64,000 nucleotides of DNA from Tridacna crocea (GCA_943736015.1 OX031071.1:35000619-35064618), one strand, 5' to 3'. Numbered from the stretch's first letter, positions 1 through 10,079 are shown. The notes: generated by a model from the sequence alone, not told the origin. Program-made: numbers and translations.

Positions 1-337
1 AAAAACTTAAACTTTCTGTTAGTTGAAATCTGATGAGCTTGGCATATTCTACAGACTCTGAACTAAAGTATGATACCAAATTTGTTGGTCTTCAGTAAAA
101 CATACGACGAGAAATAAAAGAAAATTAAGTGCACACTCATTTATGGAACTGAGTATAGTAATTTAATTATATAAGATTTATTGTTATCAATATTATCTTT
201 CAAAATTCGATCTATATTGATGATTAAAAAATCTTATTTTATTTATATCATTCTAATTTATTTTTTGTTATCATCAAACTAAATACTCATGAATGATAAG
301 ATATTCATAAAATGAAAGAGTCACTCAGGCAGATTGA
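1..337. other. AT-rich intergenic sequence
   Basis: No reading frame, repeat or RNA gene that I can support. The stretch is strongly AT-rich and ends where the GGGGCAAGTTGG-type element begins. Confidence 0.5.
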
Positions 338-771
338 CTCAGTGCGGGGCAAGTTGGTCCTACGGACCAACATACCCCATCAAAAACGGACCAACTTGCC
401 CTGACCATACCTTAGTGTAAACTTTCACACATTACTTAAACGTCCTTGAAAATAGATACACAGCATGTGCTTAATTAAAAAATAGGGTCGTTAAGCTTTC
501 GGACAATGTATAACATAAGACTAGTTCTCTATACAGAAGAAAAGGAAAAATTCGAATGTGCAAGAGCAAGATATTTACTTATGTGGTCAAAATTCAGTTT
601 TTTTCGAATAATTTCTGTAATTCACCTCCGATGTTCACCAAATTTTCGTTGGTTATTATGACGCAATTTTAGACCCGTTTACGTCATAAAACAATGTCAT
701 AAAAACTATCATTTGGCGGCAATCATGATAGGACCAACTTGCCCCACGGTCCAACTAGCCCCGGTCTCCCC
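338..771. mobile_element. MITE-like element with GGGGCAAGTTGG termini
   Basis: The left end carries GGGGCAAGTTGGTCC followed by GGACCAAC and a second GGACCAACTTGCCC; the right end carries GGACCAACTTGCCCC and CCAACTAGCCCCGG in opposite orientation. The ends therefore form imperfect, internally repeated inverted termini around ~320 bp of AT-rich filler with no coding capacity. The element stops where the 59-bp tandem array starts. Exact ends and target duplication are not resolved. Confidence 0.45.
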
Positions 772-1112
772 TACTTACGTAAATAGTATAGATTACACCT
801 GTTCCCAACAATACTAAGACAGATTTAAGGTACTTACGTGAATAGTATAGATTAGACTTGTTCCTAACAATACTAAGACAGACTTAAGTTACTTACGTCC
901 TAACAATACTAAGACAGACTTAAGGTACTTACGTAAATAGTATAGATTAGACTACTAGAAACGTTCAGATTCATGGCTCATCTAGTCTGGTAAAAAGTTA
1001 ATTTTACGCTGTAAATTCTTCCTAACAATACTAAGACAGACTTAAGGTACTTACGTCCTAACAACACTGAGACAGACTTAAGGTACTTACGTGAATAGTA
1101 TAGATTACACTT
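772..1112. repeat. 59-bp tandem repeat with 36-bp deletion units
   Basis: Units begin with TACTTACGT at 772, 831, 890, 926, 1048 and 1084. Full units are 59 bp and contain AATAGTATAGATTA and AACAATACTAAGACAGA. Two short 36-bp units (890-925, 1048-1083) lack the AATAGTATAG part. About 65 bp of unrelated sequence (955-1020) interrupts the array. Confidence 0.85.
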
Positions 1113-1479
1113 CACAAAGCGTGCAGTCTATTTCTGAGTCTACACTGTCCGTTTTCCCGTTTTTGCAAACATTGATTTCCATGCATTGATCATAATTTAG
1201 TCAGTGTTACATTGGATTTGTTCCTCTCACATCACAGAACATTTGCTCGACTTTGTAAGACAGTGGTCAAAGATTTGTCCCCCTACCACGATTAATCCCG
1301 GAAATATTGCGGAAGACGGAATAGGATTTTGGGGTTATAGATAAACCGATATGCTTGAAGTATCGTTGTGAGAGAATGCTTCTTTTTCCACAATGTTTCC
1401 GAAGTTGTCGACTTTGATGAAAAACTCGGTACATTTAAACATATGAGCCATCCTCTGGTAAATGGAGGCTTAGATCGTG

Positions 1480-1690
1480 GACTGTGCAGGGTGACCGACT
1501 CAATCATGAGGTACAGTGGTCCTTGAACATACAGAAAATTGACCAAGAGCGAAAACTTTCTGCCCAGGTTAGCCTTTGTGGACTGTACAGGCTGATCTGG
1601 GTTGATACTTTTCGCAATATTGTACATTACGCCCTCTTTTCTCAGAGCATGACAAATATAGAGGGAGTGGCAAACCTAGTCCATTCTGTA
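1480..1690. repeat. Dispersed GCAGGCTGATCTGG-type repeat
   Basis: Contains ACTGTGCAGG and, further on, TGTACAGGCTGATCTGGG followed by a TTTTCGC/TTTCTCAGAGCATG region. The same arrangement recurs at 7301-7480, 12470-12590, 17975-18020 and 42600-42745. No coding capacity; short reading frames here are incidental. Probably a short non-autonomous element whose class I cannot decide. Confidence 0.5.
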
Positions 1691-1726
1691 AAGCAGCTAA
1701 AAATATTGGTATGCCTTCTTAATGAG

Positions 1727-1760
1727 TGACGTCATATTGTGACGTCATATTTTGACGTCA
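1727..1760. promoter_or_regulatory. Three evenly spaced TGACGTCA (CRE-like) sites
   Basis: Perfect TGACGTCA palindromes occur at 1727-1734, 1740-1747 and 1753-1760, exactly 13 bp apart. TGACGTCA is the canonical CREB/ATF site. They lie ~600 bp upstream of the first exon-like block and 1.4 kb upstream of the TRIM-like start codon. A role in that gene's expression is inference; TGACGTCA also occurs inside repeats elsewhere in this window (54081, 54093). Confidence 0.35.
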
Positions 1761-2363
1761 TTTTTGTCTCCAGTCTCAGCGTTTCAGTACAATGCACTTG
1801 TATCTCTAGCGGTCTTTGCTTTAGACTTTTAGGTGTCGACAAATCTGGAGAATTTGGATATTCTGGACATATTTTGAGTATTTCTATCATTTATAAACAT
1901 TCTAATTAATATTTGAACAACTTTTTAGCGTTTTTTGTTTCAAGAAAATCTTTTTAATGGTTGTTAAGAGTGCAGATCAAGATCAGATCATAGAACGTGC
2001 AGTCTGATCATAGATCAACGCTTAATTTTCCAAGTTTTTTCTTTGTTAGAAATATCAAGATCTGGATCTACTGACTGTAACGGACAAAATGATAGAATGT
2101 TTGTTTAAACCGCTTTCAACAGTAGATCTAGATATAATTATACCAAAGTGACAGCATACTGTTAACCTATATTCAGACATTTTGATGTTTTTATCAAATA
2201 GACTACAACTGTCAGTTAAATAGATCTAGAATAAAATCATGAAAAGTCTAGATCTAGAGCTTGAAGAACGATTTATATCAGAAATATTTTATCTAGACTT
2301 GAACCTACATGCTCTAGGTACAATAGATCTAGATCTAACTTTATTGTTTACTTTTTTTTTCAG

Positions 2364-2439
2364 ATTCCATCGAAAGACTAGACACAGGTCACATTTGAGT
2401 CACAGTGAGTTTGTTGAGAGCTGGGTAAAAATATTTAAG
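2364..2439 (+). other. Putative non-coding 5' exon, copy 1
   Basis: A 76-bp block bounded by a strong acceptor (T-run then CAG at 2361-2363) and a good donor (AAG then GTAAAT at 2440). The next acceptor downstream in the same direction lies at 3121-3123, directly before the TRIM-like start codon, so this could be a 5' UTR exon of that gene. No transcript evidence is available. Confidence 0.35.
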
Positions 2440-2487
2440 GTAAATAGATCTAGTCTAACTGAATCGTTTAGATCTACTTTTTTTCAG

Positions 2488-2563
2488 ATTCCGTCGAAAG
2501 ACTAGACACAGGTCACATTTGAGTCACAGTGAGTTTGTTGAGAGCTGGGTAAAAATATTTAAG
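2488..2563 (+). other. Putative non-coding 5' exon, copy 2
   Basis: Second copy of the 76-bp exon-like block, with its own acceptor (CAG 2485-2487) and donor (GTAAAT 2564). It differs from copy 1 by very few bases. The two could be used alternatively or together. Confidence 0.35.
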
Positions 2564-2721
2564 GTAAATAGATCTAGTCTAACATTTTTTTAGGTTATAG
2601 GACGAAATTTATAGATCTAGATCTTGATCTAGTTGCCTTAGCTTATTCATCAATTCTTGAATTAATGTAAGAAGCTGTTTAAGACCTGTCTGTTGATTGG
2701 CTGAGCAAAAATATCTGAGTG

Positions 2722-2862
2722 TAACTTAAGGCTATTCTCAGAATAAAAAAAGAAATTAAAATTTAAGACACGGTTAAATCGGAGAAGTTAAGATCTTAAG
2801 GCTATTCTTAGAAAAAAAGGAAATTTGACATTTAAAACACAGGTAAATCAGGTTATCTTCAT
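2722..2862. repeat. Degenerate ~78-bp tandem duplication
   Basis: CTTAAGGCTATTCT occurs twice, each time followed by an A-run, a TTTAA-AC segment and GGTTAAATC/GGTAAATCA. Diverged. No coding capacity. Confidence 0.5.
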
Positions 2863-2973
2863 TATTGGTTACAACTGTGTTTTTACTACGTTTTAAACTT
2901 TTAATCAGACTAAATCGTAGAGGCCAGGGCACCTGTCAGGGCTCTCCCGGAATTTATTTCACCATGCTTTAAG

Positions 2974-3038
2974 AAAATATTGTGGAAAAAGGAGAAAATG
3001 CTGGTAACCAGCATTTTCTCCTTTTTCCTCAATGTTTC
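2974..3038. mobile_element. T-MITE hairpin core next to the TRIM-like gene
   Basis: Near-palindrome centred on 3006 with arms of about 32 bp (GGAGAAAATGCTGGT on the left, ACCAGCATTTTCTCC on the right). This is the central hairpin of the T-MITE family. The flanking T-MITE ends are not preserved. A long upstream extension of the TRIM-like reading frame has an ATG at 3032 that lies inside this hairpin, so that ATG is not the gene's start. Confidence 0.75.
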
Positions 3039-3117
3039 CCGAAGCTTATTTCTTCATTTCCGTCATAACACGGTATTGTTTGATACAGAGTTTAGCTGAC
3101 CAAATGATCTTTATCTA

Positions 3118-3130
3118 TTGCAGACACACA
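3118..3130 (+). other. 3' splice site and 5' UTR remnant before the TRIM-like start
   Basis: TTGCAG followed by ACACACA and ATGG. The AG at 3122-3123 is a plausible acceptor, putting the start codon seven bases into the exon. It supports a 5' UTR intron, a common layout for single-coding-exon TRIM-like genes. Confidence 0.5.
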
Positions 3131-4624
3131 ATGGCTGAGAACATTCTATATGACAGTTCGAAGAGTGAGGAAGAACAGTTGTACAGCTTACCGGATATCA
3201 GGGACGAAGACACGGAAACATCGGAAGAAATGAATGAACAATTTCGAGAATTGAGCGTGAAAGAAAGTGGGAGAAAAGGAGCGAAGTGCGAGAGTTGTGT
3301 GCGGGAGGAGTGTCCGGAGTCTGAGTGGTCTGATGAGTCTTTTGAGAGTTGGTGGCGTGAGAATTATGAGCGTGCGAGAGAGTTATATGGAAAGGTGGCT
3401 GTTTTTTTCTGTTTTCTTTGTAAGATGTTTGTGTGTGCGGAATGCTTGCCCAAACATCAGTGGCATGAAGGACAGAAAGTGGAGAGAGAGGAGAGTGAGA
3501 GAATGGAAGAACAGAGAGAAAGAGAGAGAAATAAGGAAAAGGGACTGGGTAAGGAAACTAAGAGAATGCGATTGGAAACAGAGAGCGAGAGAAAGAAGGA
3601 GAACGAGGGAAATGAGAGTGACAGAATGAGGGAAAAGACAGAAAGAGAAAGAAAGCGAAGGGAGTATATTGAAAAGTTTTTTCAAAGTGAGAATGAAACA
3701 GAGAGAACAGAAAAATTGTTCACCAGCCGCGCCGTTATTTGTGATCGCGTTGACGTAAAACACGAATTGGATCAGAAGGATTGTAGGATAACTGGATTGT
3801 GTGGACTGGAGAACAAAAGGTTGGTAGTCTGTGATCATAATAATTATTGTATTAAAATATTTAAACTGGGAAGTCACGTGCTACAACGTTATATATGGTT
3901 TGTAGGGTCTTGGCCTTGGGATGTTACAGAAATAGATTTAAAACAGAATTCTACTGAACCGAACTTAGTGTCCGGCAGTAGTTCTGATATTTCTGTAACA
4001 GACCGGGTTGATCCGGATAAACAATGTTTGATAGCAGTAACGTTACCATGGAAACGTCAAATAATGTTTATAGACTTAAGCAAAAAACCCGCTAAAGCAC
4101 AAAAAACAATAAAAACAGAGAAAGCATGTTATTATATACAGTTTTATGATGACAAGATTTTTACCGGCTGTGGAGAAGGTCCTCTTGACTCTCCCTATTC
4201 TGTTTATATTTACTCTACAGACGGAGACACGCTAAACATGTTTGACACTGGTAGATATGGTTACTTCCCTCGTCCTTATCTCGCCGTTGTTTCTGGACGA
4301 GTCTATATAACGGATAGGCGCAATGACAAAGTAGAATGTAGAAATGTTGAGGGTCAACTTATCTCAGAAATTAAAATTGAAGGGTCGAGGCCTAAAGGAA
4401 TCAGCGTAGACCCAGATAACAACGTTTATGTATGTGCACGGGAACACAACAAAGTTTATAAACTGGATGCTGATCTGACTCGATACAAGTCGGTGTTAGA
4501 TCAGACTACAGATTATATACAGGAACCCTACGCTCTGTTTTATTACAGAGACAAATTATTTATCGGCCATTACGACTGGCCGCCATCTTTAGGTAACTTT
4601 GTTACTGTGGTCCGACTGCTGTAA
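3131..4624 (+). CDS. TRIM-like B-box / NHL-type beta-propeller protein
   Basis: Intact 497-residue frame. Residues 1-50 are acidic and probably disordered. A B-box-like zinc finger follows: C53/C56, then C94, C97, C102, C105, H109 and H112, in the C-x2-C-x4-C-x2-C-x3-H-x2-H pattern. The gap between the first pair and C94 is longer than usual. Residues ~115-195 are almost all E, R and K, a long charged helix or coiled coil. Residues ~215-497 look like a beta-propeller; PKGISVDPDNNVYV (421-434) is a typical NHL-type strand. There is no RING, so E3 ligase activity cannot be claimed. Related proteins are expanded in bivalves and often linked to immune or regulatory roles (family knowledge). I start at 3131 because an acceptor (TTGCAG, 3118-3123) lies just before it and the ATG context is good (A at -3, G at +4); the frame's earlier ATG at 3032 lies in a transposon hairpin. 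Confident for class, unknown for function. Confidence 0.85.
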   Translation: MAENILYDSSKSEEEQLYSLPDIRDEDTETSEEMNEQFRELSVKESGRKGAKCESCVREECPESEWSDESFESWWRENYERARELYGKVAVFFCFLCKMFVCAECLPKHQWHEGQKVEREESERMEEQRERERNKEKGLGKETKRMRLETESERKKENEGNESDRMREKTERERKRREYIEKFFQSENETERTEKLFTSRAVICDRVDVKHELDQKDCRITGLCGLENKRLVVCDHNNYCIKIFKLGSHVLQRYIWFVGSWPWDVTEIDLKQNSTEPNLVSGSSSDISVTDRVDPDKQCLIAVTLPWKRQIMFIDLSKKPAKAQKTIKTEKACYYIQFYDDKIFTGCGEGPLDSPYSVYIYSTDGDTLNMFDTGRYGYFPRPYLAVVSGRVYITDRRNDKVECRNVEGQLISEIKIEGSRPKGISVDPDNNVYVCAREHNKVYKLDADLTRYKSVLDQTTDYIQEPYALFYYRDKLFIGHYDWPPSLGNFVTVVRLL

Positions 4625-4960
4625 CGACACCTCGACCTGGACATTGTATATCATTGTGGACTTTAGTCATCGGACATTTAAATCTGCACCACAATGTATT
4701 CTATTGTTACCATGGTTACCGTCTTACCTCCTTTTAACCCATTTATGACTTTGAAGGTGTTTTTTTTTTTCGCGGAGATTGTAGACAAAGATCATACGTG
4801 CAGCCTGATCTTTGCCTACATTCCCCGCTTTTGTATAAATAAGTTTATTAAACAATCGCCATTTCCTGCCGATAAATTTCACAAAATCTATTTTTGTGAT
4901 AATTTATTTTAACGGACATTTGGCAGGACGTGGAATAAATAAGTTTTTTCTCAACATTTC
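4625..4960 (+). other. Probable 3' UTR of the TRIM-like gene
   Basis: AT-rich sequence after the stop codon, with a canonical AATAAA at 4934-4939 followed by a T-rich stretch. A small hairpin at 4778-4820 (GATCATACGTGCAGCCTGATC) belongs to a dispersed family also seen at 1970-2010, 6480-6556, 7605-7650 and 42780-42830. Confidence 0.5.
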
Positions 4961-6479
4961 GTTGTACTTTGTTTAGTAAGCTAGCTGTCGTTGGAAATCT
5001 TGTCATCATTTATTTATTTGGCTTTATTTATTTTTTTTGATCAAGTAATTTATTCTTTTCGCCAATTTTAATCGAACTTGCCCCTCCCACTCCCACCGAA
5101 TTATTTGCTATTTATGAATTTAACTTTACCCCCCCCCCCGCCCCCGTTTGAAAAATTTCACAATTCTCGATAATCTATAAACATTAATTGACTTCTAAAC
5201 GTGATTCTATCAAACATTGTTTTTCCGGAAAAACAACGTGGCAGCAGTGTTTTATCTATATGCATCATTATCGCCGTTCTGAATGTTTTCTCTCCACAAA
5301 AACTGCTGTCAAATCACAGACTACCTTTCTTCTTATCTAGTCCCCATAATGCACACGTGGTTGTGTTTTTTATCGATAATTAAGGGTTTGCACTTGTTCA
5401 TTTTCAGGTCCAATTCGTGTTTTACGAGAGAGAGAGAGATGATTGGAATTTTACGAATGTTTTTTTTTTTTCATATTTATTACCTGTAGTCTAGATCGCT
5501 ATTTTTAATCAAAATAAATACGTCCATTCTTTGTGTACATTTTTGCTGCGTAATTGTATATATCATGTATTTATTCAATAAGAGACTACGTATTACATTA
5601 GGAAAATAACAAAAAATGTATGTCTTGTGCTTTTGTCACCTATGTCAAAAATTAAATGTATTTCAATGACAAACCATATTCTGATGTTTAATTGTGTCAT
5701 AATAATCTCAATAGCTTCCTTTTAAAATACTAAATACGTTTTCAAGTCAACAATTTGTCCAACATTCTCTTCTTTTCTTTCTGATTTAATGTACTTCGTA
5801 ATTTCGAACATATTCTATTTAATAAATTTTGAATAAATGTCGAATATTTGTATTTATGTAAACTCGTTGTTTTGTTATTATTTCTACACAAAAAATATAA
5901 TTGAAAGCTTCCAGTTATATACATGTATTACCCAAAGGCCTTATCACTGGTAACTGACCATAAAAACATATCTTTGATGATTTGTGGATTAGAACCTCAA
6001 CTCCGGCTGTCTACCTATGCATTGTTTTGGTGATTTGGTGCCCTTTTCAACAATATTTCAGTTATGTCGTAGTAACCAGTACAACTATCCAGGCTTTGCA
6101 GAAATTTCTTACATCATTACATCAGTGTTTCACATTTTTTTGCAAGCCACTGGCTTCTCAGTGCTTTCCTTACATAGACATTATAAAAGATAACTGAATC
6201 CTGTCCCACTGGCTGTTATTAATTCTTGAAGACAAATTTGGTCGAGCCGAGACCCCAACTGGCGACCCTTGGATTACAAACTCTATACTTTGACCGAGGT
6301 AATGCGCTTGGCAAACAATGGCGTTAATGCAGGAGTTGTAAGTTCAAATTCCTGGACTAGACATATCCTGCCTCTTACACATGGATCTCGACTTAAAACC
6401 TCCAGACTGGATACATTGATCTGCCTTGTAAAAACCTAAATTTTGCTCATTTCAAAGATACTTCGAGGAAAAAATATTA
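4961..6479. other. Intergenic; no gene recognised
   Basis: AT-rich DNA with a C-run near 5132-5150, a short GA repeat near 5428 and alternative AATAAA at 5513. Around 6230-6400 there is a possible diverged tRNA-like promoter (GTTCAAATTCC) but I cannot delimit a SINE. The short reading frames show no domain. Confidence 0.4.
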
Positions 6480-6556
6480 CTTTATCGGACAATGTAAATC
6501 AAAGATCAGACTACATGTTCTGTTCAGCCTGATCTTGATGTACACTGTCTGAAAGT
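6480..6556. repeat. Small dispersed hairpin (GATCAGAC / CCTGATC)
   Basis: Inverted repeat in which GTAAATCAAAGATCAGAC pairs with CCTGATCTTGATGTAC around a short loop. Related hairpins recur at 1970-2010, 4778-4820, 7605-7650, 42780-42830 and, more weakly, 59795-59830. Confidence 0.55.
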
Positions 6557-6954
6557 TTTTTAAGTTGCTCTTACCAGCCTGAGATTGAATGGATGGATAG
6601 ACCAATGATTGCATGGATAAATGAAGTAACCGTGTTGTAATCATCAGTCTAAATATAACTTCTGTTGCAAGTAATCCTTATCCTGTTGGACTAAAATAAC
6701 GTTACAGTGGGTGTAGATCGAGATGATACAGGAAGTATAATCAGTTCTTATAGACATATAAACACTGAGAAACGAGCATATACAGGACACGTCTGCACAA
6801 AAAAAAAAAGAAGAAGCATTGTGGAAAAGGGAGTAATGTTGAAAAGCAGTTTTTTCTCTTGCCCACGATAGTTTTCGGACTTTTCAAAGACCAATACCAG
6901 GCTTCAAGCCACACTTGATTTGTTATCTGCAAATGTTTCATTGTGGACCAGTCT

Positions 6955-7166
6955 AATATTTTGTTGATGAAATGGCGTTGAACACCGCTTTCAACATTAT
7001 TTCAGTCCTATTATGACTACAGCTTACATATTCAATATATGTCAAGAAATTCACTAGAAAAAGGTAGGGCTCTAGAAGTGTATTGCCCAACAATAGTTCA
7101 GTTAGGCTCGAACCCGAGACCTTCAGGTTACGAGCCCTAAATCTTAACACTTGAATCCCTATAGGA
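6955..7166 (-). mobile_element. tRNA-derived SINE, minus strand
   Basis: Read on the minus strand, the right part has an A-box-like TAGGGATTCAAGTG and a good B box, GGTCTCGGGTTCGAGCC, followed by an unrelated body ending in GGTGTTCAACGCC. This is the tRNA-like head plus tail layout of a SINE. It is not a functional tRNA: no cloverleaf can be closed. Confidence 0.6.
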
Positions 7167-7300
7167 CCCTAATATTTTGTTTCATGGCTAGGAGTTGTTT
7201 GGTCGCTGAAAGACCATTAGACTCCTTTTCTCCAAAACCCTATATAGCTTTCAACACTTGAAAAGGCGCATTTGAACATTTGCTTTACGTGTCCTCTCAT

Positions 7301-7480
7301 ATCAGACTACACCGTCCGCGCAGGCTAATTGGAGACGGCACTTTACGACTACAATAGATTTTGTGCTACAGTAGACTTGTGCAAAACAGAAAATACCATT
7401 AGAATGTAAAGTATCGTTTTGGGTGAGTCTGTGCGGACTGCGCAGGCTGATCCTGGACAACACTTTACTCAAATGTCCGA
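7301..7480. repeat. Two pieces of the GCAGGCTGATC-type repeat
   Basis: CCGCGCAGGCTAATTGGAG (7314 on) and CTGCGCAGGCTGATCC (7438 on), each followed by a CACTTTAC word, lie in direct orientation ~125 bp apart. Another piece with CTGCGCAGTCCACGC occurs near 7795. Confidence 0.5.
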
Positions 7481-7969
7481 AAGTCCCTTTTTGCGTGTTG
7501 CAGGCCACATTGTGTTAAACTGTGACATAAATCCATCGATAATGAGTGAACAACTCAGTAACTGTTTCGACTTAAAAGTTATTTTTGTGGAGAAATTAAG
7601 TTACGATATCAAGAGTGTAAATCAAGATCAGACTGTACAGAACATGAAATCTGATCTCAGATCGACACTGCATATAAAAGTACACTTAAGTGTACTTATT
7701 AGCTGCAGAACTGATTATAATCCCGGTTCAAAGAACCAGACAAGTGGAAAAAAACTGTTTGATGCATTTTGGAGAAGAATCAGGTCCGGTCAGTCTGCGC
7801 AGTCCACGCAAGCTGACCTCAGACTTTCAAGTGGCATTGTCCTTTGACAAGGCACCTAAATGCCCCAGTCAAGCGATGTTCAATACCAGATAACATGACT
7901 TAGGTACATGTAGCGTTATGACTGAAATAATGTTCAAAGTGGCCTAAATCACCAAACAATGAATCCATC

Positions 7970-8110
7970 TAGGTCCTTTGTGATATAGTGGTTAGTGTTG
8001 GTACTGTAACCAACATGTCTTGGGTTCCATTACTTCTGGTGAAGCAAATTAAGCGATAATGTCCTTCGACAACTTACTACAGAGTTCCTGCCTATCACCT
8101 GTAAATCTGT
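7970..8110 (+). mobile_element. tRNA-derived SINE fragment
   Basis: GATATAGTGGTTAGTG (A-box-like) followed ~30 bp later by CTTGGGTTCCATTAC (B-box-like). The arrangement matches the 5' head of a tRNA-derived SINE. Body diverged, end uncertain. Confidence 0.45.
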
Positions 8111-8596
8111 TAAAAACAATATTTGGCCATCTGTCTTTTTGATGTCACTGAAATATAAGAAAAATAATCATACCAACAACATAGGCTTCAAAGACAAACT
8201 AAAAATACTTTATATTTCACACATCTAACTTCCAAAATCTTTCCTGTATGAGCCTCTCTTTGACTATTATATCGACTTAGATAACATCCAAAAGCAACCA
8301 ATGACTTTCACATGATACACATGACTATGTGCAACGGTTACTGTGACACAACTGAGATAAGCCTGAGATTGATTCCAGCCTAAGCCGTTGTTGACATATC
8401 AGTCTCTCTGGGCAATACACTGCAAAACATCAGCCTAGTATTTGAGAAACCCAGAACACGAAGTCATAAATAAGTGGGCTGTTATCGTGATATAACTTAA
8501 ATATTGTTCAATATAGGACAACTCGAAATACAACTCGAACACACACATATATTGTACGACATAAATAAATAAACCGGAAATCAAGATCAGAGTACA

Positions 8597-8705
8597 AAGT
8601 ATTTGAAACCATAGGGGTCCGTAGTTTGATTCCTGGCACCCATACACCATATGTTTTACTCTATGGGTGACAGTAGTCAAACTACGGACTCCTATGTTTG
8701 AAACC
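8597..8705. mobile_element. Short inverted-repeat element
   Basis: TATTTGAAACC...GTCCGTAGTTTGA on the left is mirrored by TCAAACTACGGAC...GTTTGAAACC on the right, with CACCCATA/TATGGGTG nearer the centre. About 109 bp with a loop of ~20 bp; a hairpin MITE or an inverted duplication. Confidence 0.6.
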
Positions 8706-8909
8706 TGATCACTAGCAAACATTTTCTAAAAAGATAAACTTTGAATTTTACAGTACATGTGTAGGTCTTTGAAATTATGATAACAGAAAATGTCATTTCA
8801 GCATTATTTCCTGATCAAATACCAAAAGCAAGAACTCATTGTAATTTTTATGCTTGATTTCTTACCAAACAATTCTGAGTTTTGAATCTGGCAGACAAAA
8901 ACTTTTGAA

Positions 8910-9036
8910 GACAGAGTAGGTTAAGATAAGGCTGCACACTTAGATTTACACATTCTGTAATTTTGTGAAATATTCTCACTAGTTTAAGTCGTTCTTTATT
9001 CATTTTGTTGATTGACAATATACATACATCACATTA
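8910..9036. repeat. 127-bp direct repeat, distal copy
   Basis: Same 127-bp sequence as 9629-9755, in the same orientation, with scattered substitutions. Both copies include an AATAAA on the minus strand (TTTATT on plus). Between them lies a MITE (9101-9494). Probably a duplicated 3' UTR segment of the minus-strand exon at 9819-9867. Confidence 0.7.
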
Positions 9037-9100
9037 ATAGATGCTAGCTTTCCTTTTCCTCCAAATTCATCTGTGTTTCTACGTTTTTGGAGAAAAGCTT

Positions 9101-9494
9101 CTTCGCGAGCCAAGGTTACGATCACTAAGTGGATCTTACCTTGGCTGATTGAGCCAAATTTCGAGGTTCCTGCGATGCGCCCTCTATTGGATGCTGCTTA
9201 TTACCCCCTTTACATCACATTTCTAAAAGCCAATGAATATCATTTTACAAATCGCTTACGAATACACATGAAGCAATAACCAGACATCCACGTGGGTTTC
9301 CATGTGTACCTTCTATTAGAAAGGTATCAACCTCACTTTATTTTTATCAATGATCAAATGCTACGAGCGATTTCATTTTTTGCAGTTAGAGCTGGCTGCA
9401 TCCAATGGAAAGGCGTATCGAGGGAATGTAAAAATCAAGTTTGATCCGCCAAGGGTAGAGTAGCGTAGTGAATTCTCCGCCTTGGCTTGCGAAG
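9101..9494. mobile_element. MITE with CTTCGCGAGCCAAGG termini
   Basis: The left end is CTTCGCGAGCCAAGG and the right end reads CTTCGCAAGCCAAGG on the other strand. A second CCTTGGC/GCCAAGG pair sits ~35 bp inside each end, and GGATGCTGC/GCATCC lie further in. Non-coding. Target duplication not clear. Confidence 0.6.
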
Positions 9495-9628
9495 ATGGGG
9501 GAAAATATGTCATACTTTTAGCAACATTAGATTTTCACCTCCAATAAGGACTCAACTCTAAAACTGTGTTGTCTGGAGAAGTGTCAACTTGTTCCTGTAG
9601 ACAAATTAAGAACAAACTGCTTTTTGCA

Positions 9629-9755
9629 GACAGAGTAGGTTAAGATCAGGCTGCACACTTAGATTTACACACTCTGCCATTTTGTGAAATATTCTCACTA
9701 GTTTAAGTCGTTCTTTATTTACTTTGGTGATTAACAATATACATACATCACATTA
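9629..9755. repeat. 127-bp direct repeat, proximal copy
   Basis: Partner of 8910-9036. It lies immediately downstream (minus-strand sense) of the exon-like segment ending at 9819 and holds an AATAAA (minus strand, 9714-9719) that could be that gene's poly(A) signal. Confidence 0.6.
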
Positions 9756-9818
9756 GTTCTAGCACTGAAACGGTTAACACAAGCTGTGACTTCCATGTTA
9801 ATTATTTCTATTTTATTT

Positions 9819-9867
9819 TCAGGCCTCCATAAATTCTTCAAACTGTTCTTGAATCTGTCCAACTTTC
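9819..9867 (-). CDS. Putative terminal exon of an unrecognised gene
   Basis: On the minus strand a TTGTTACAG acceptor is followed by a short open stretch ending KVGQIQEQFEEFMEA and TGA at 9819-9821. The TGA is followed almost at once by AATAAA, and a second AATAAA lies at 9714-9719. The peptide is too short to identify. An alternative frame from the same acceptor is also open for ~45 codons, so the reading frame is not certain. Upstream partner exons at 14742-14868 or 18850-18932 are possible, but I could not make a complete phase-consistent chain. Confidence 0.3.
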
Positions 9868-10079
9868 CTGTAACAAACAGAAAACACACCAAACACTGAA
9901 AATTCTACACACATTTTGCTATTATTAGAAAAGCTTTCGCATGTTAAAACATTCAGTATACAGGACTATTCTGATCATGCAAGTAGGGTTAGCAACAAAC
10001 ACAGTGAACATAAAAACTTTCATTCCAATCCTGCACTCTATACCAAACAATCCTATTTTTCAACCAAGAGGAAGAATTA

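Larger units (their letters stand above)
2345..2592 (+). repeat. 124-bp tandem duplication containing an exon-like block
   Basis: Two near-identical 124-bp units follow one another (ATTCC start points 2364 and 2488). Each carries a T-run plus CAG, a 76-bp block, and AAG followed by GTAAATAG. The surrounding ~700 bp (1960-2640) is unusually rich in TCTAGATCT/AGATCTAG words. Confidence 0.8.

Noticed and set aside
3032..3130. Upstream extension of the TRIM-like frame starting at ATG 3032
   Set aside because: That ATG is inside a T-MITE hairpin and an acceptor site lies at 3118-3123. The ATG at 3131 has the better context.
8910..9755. Short LTR retrotransposon (direct repeats around unique sequence)
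   Set aside because: No TG...CA ends, primer-binding site, polypurine tract or target duplication; the sequence between is a MITE plus filler.
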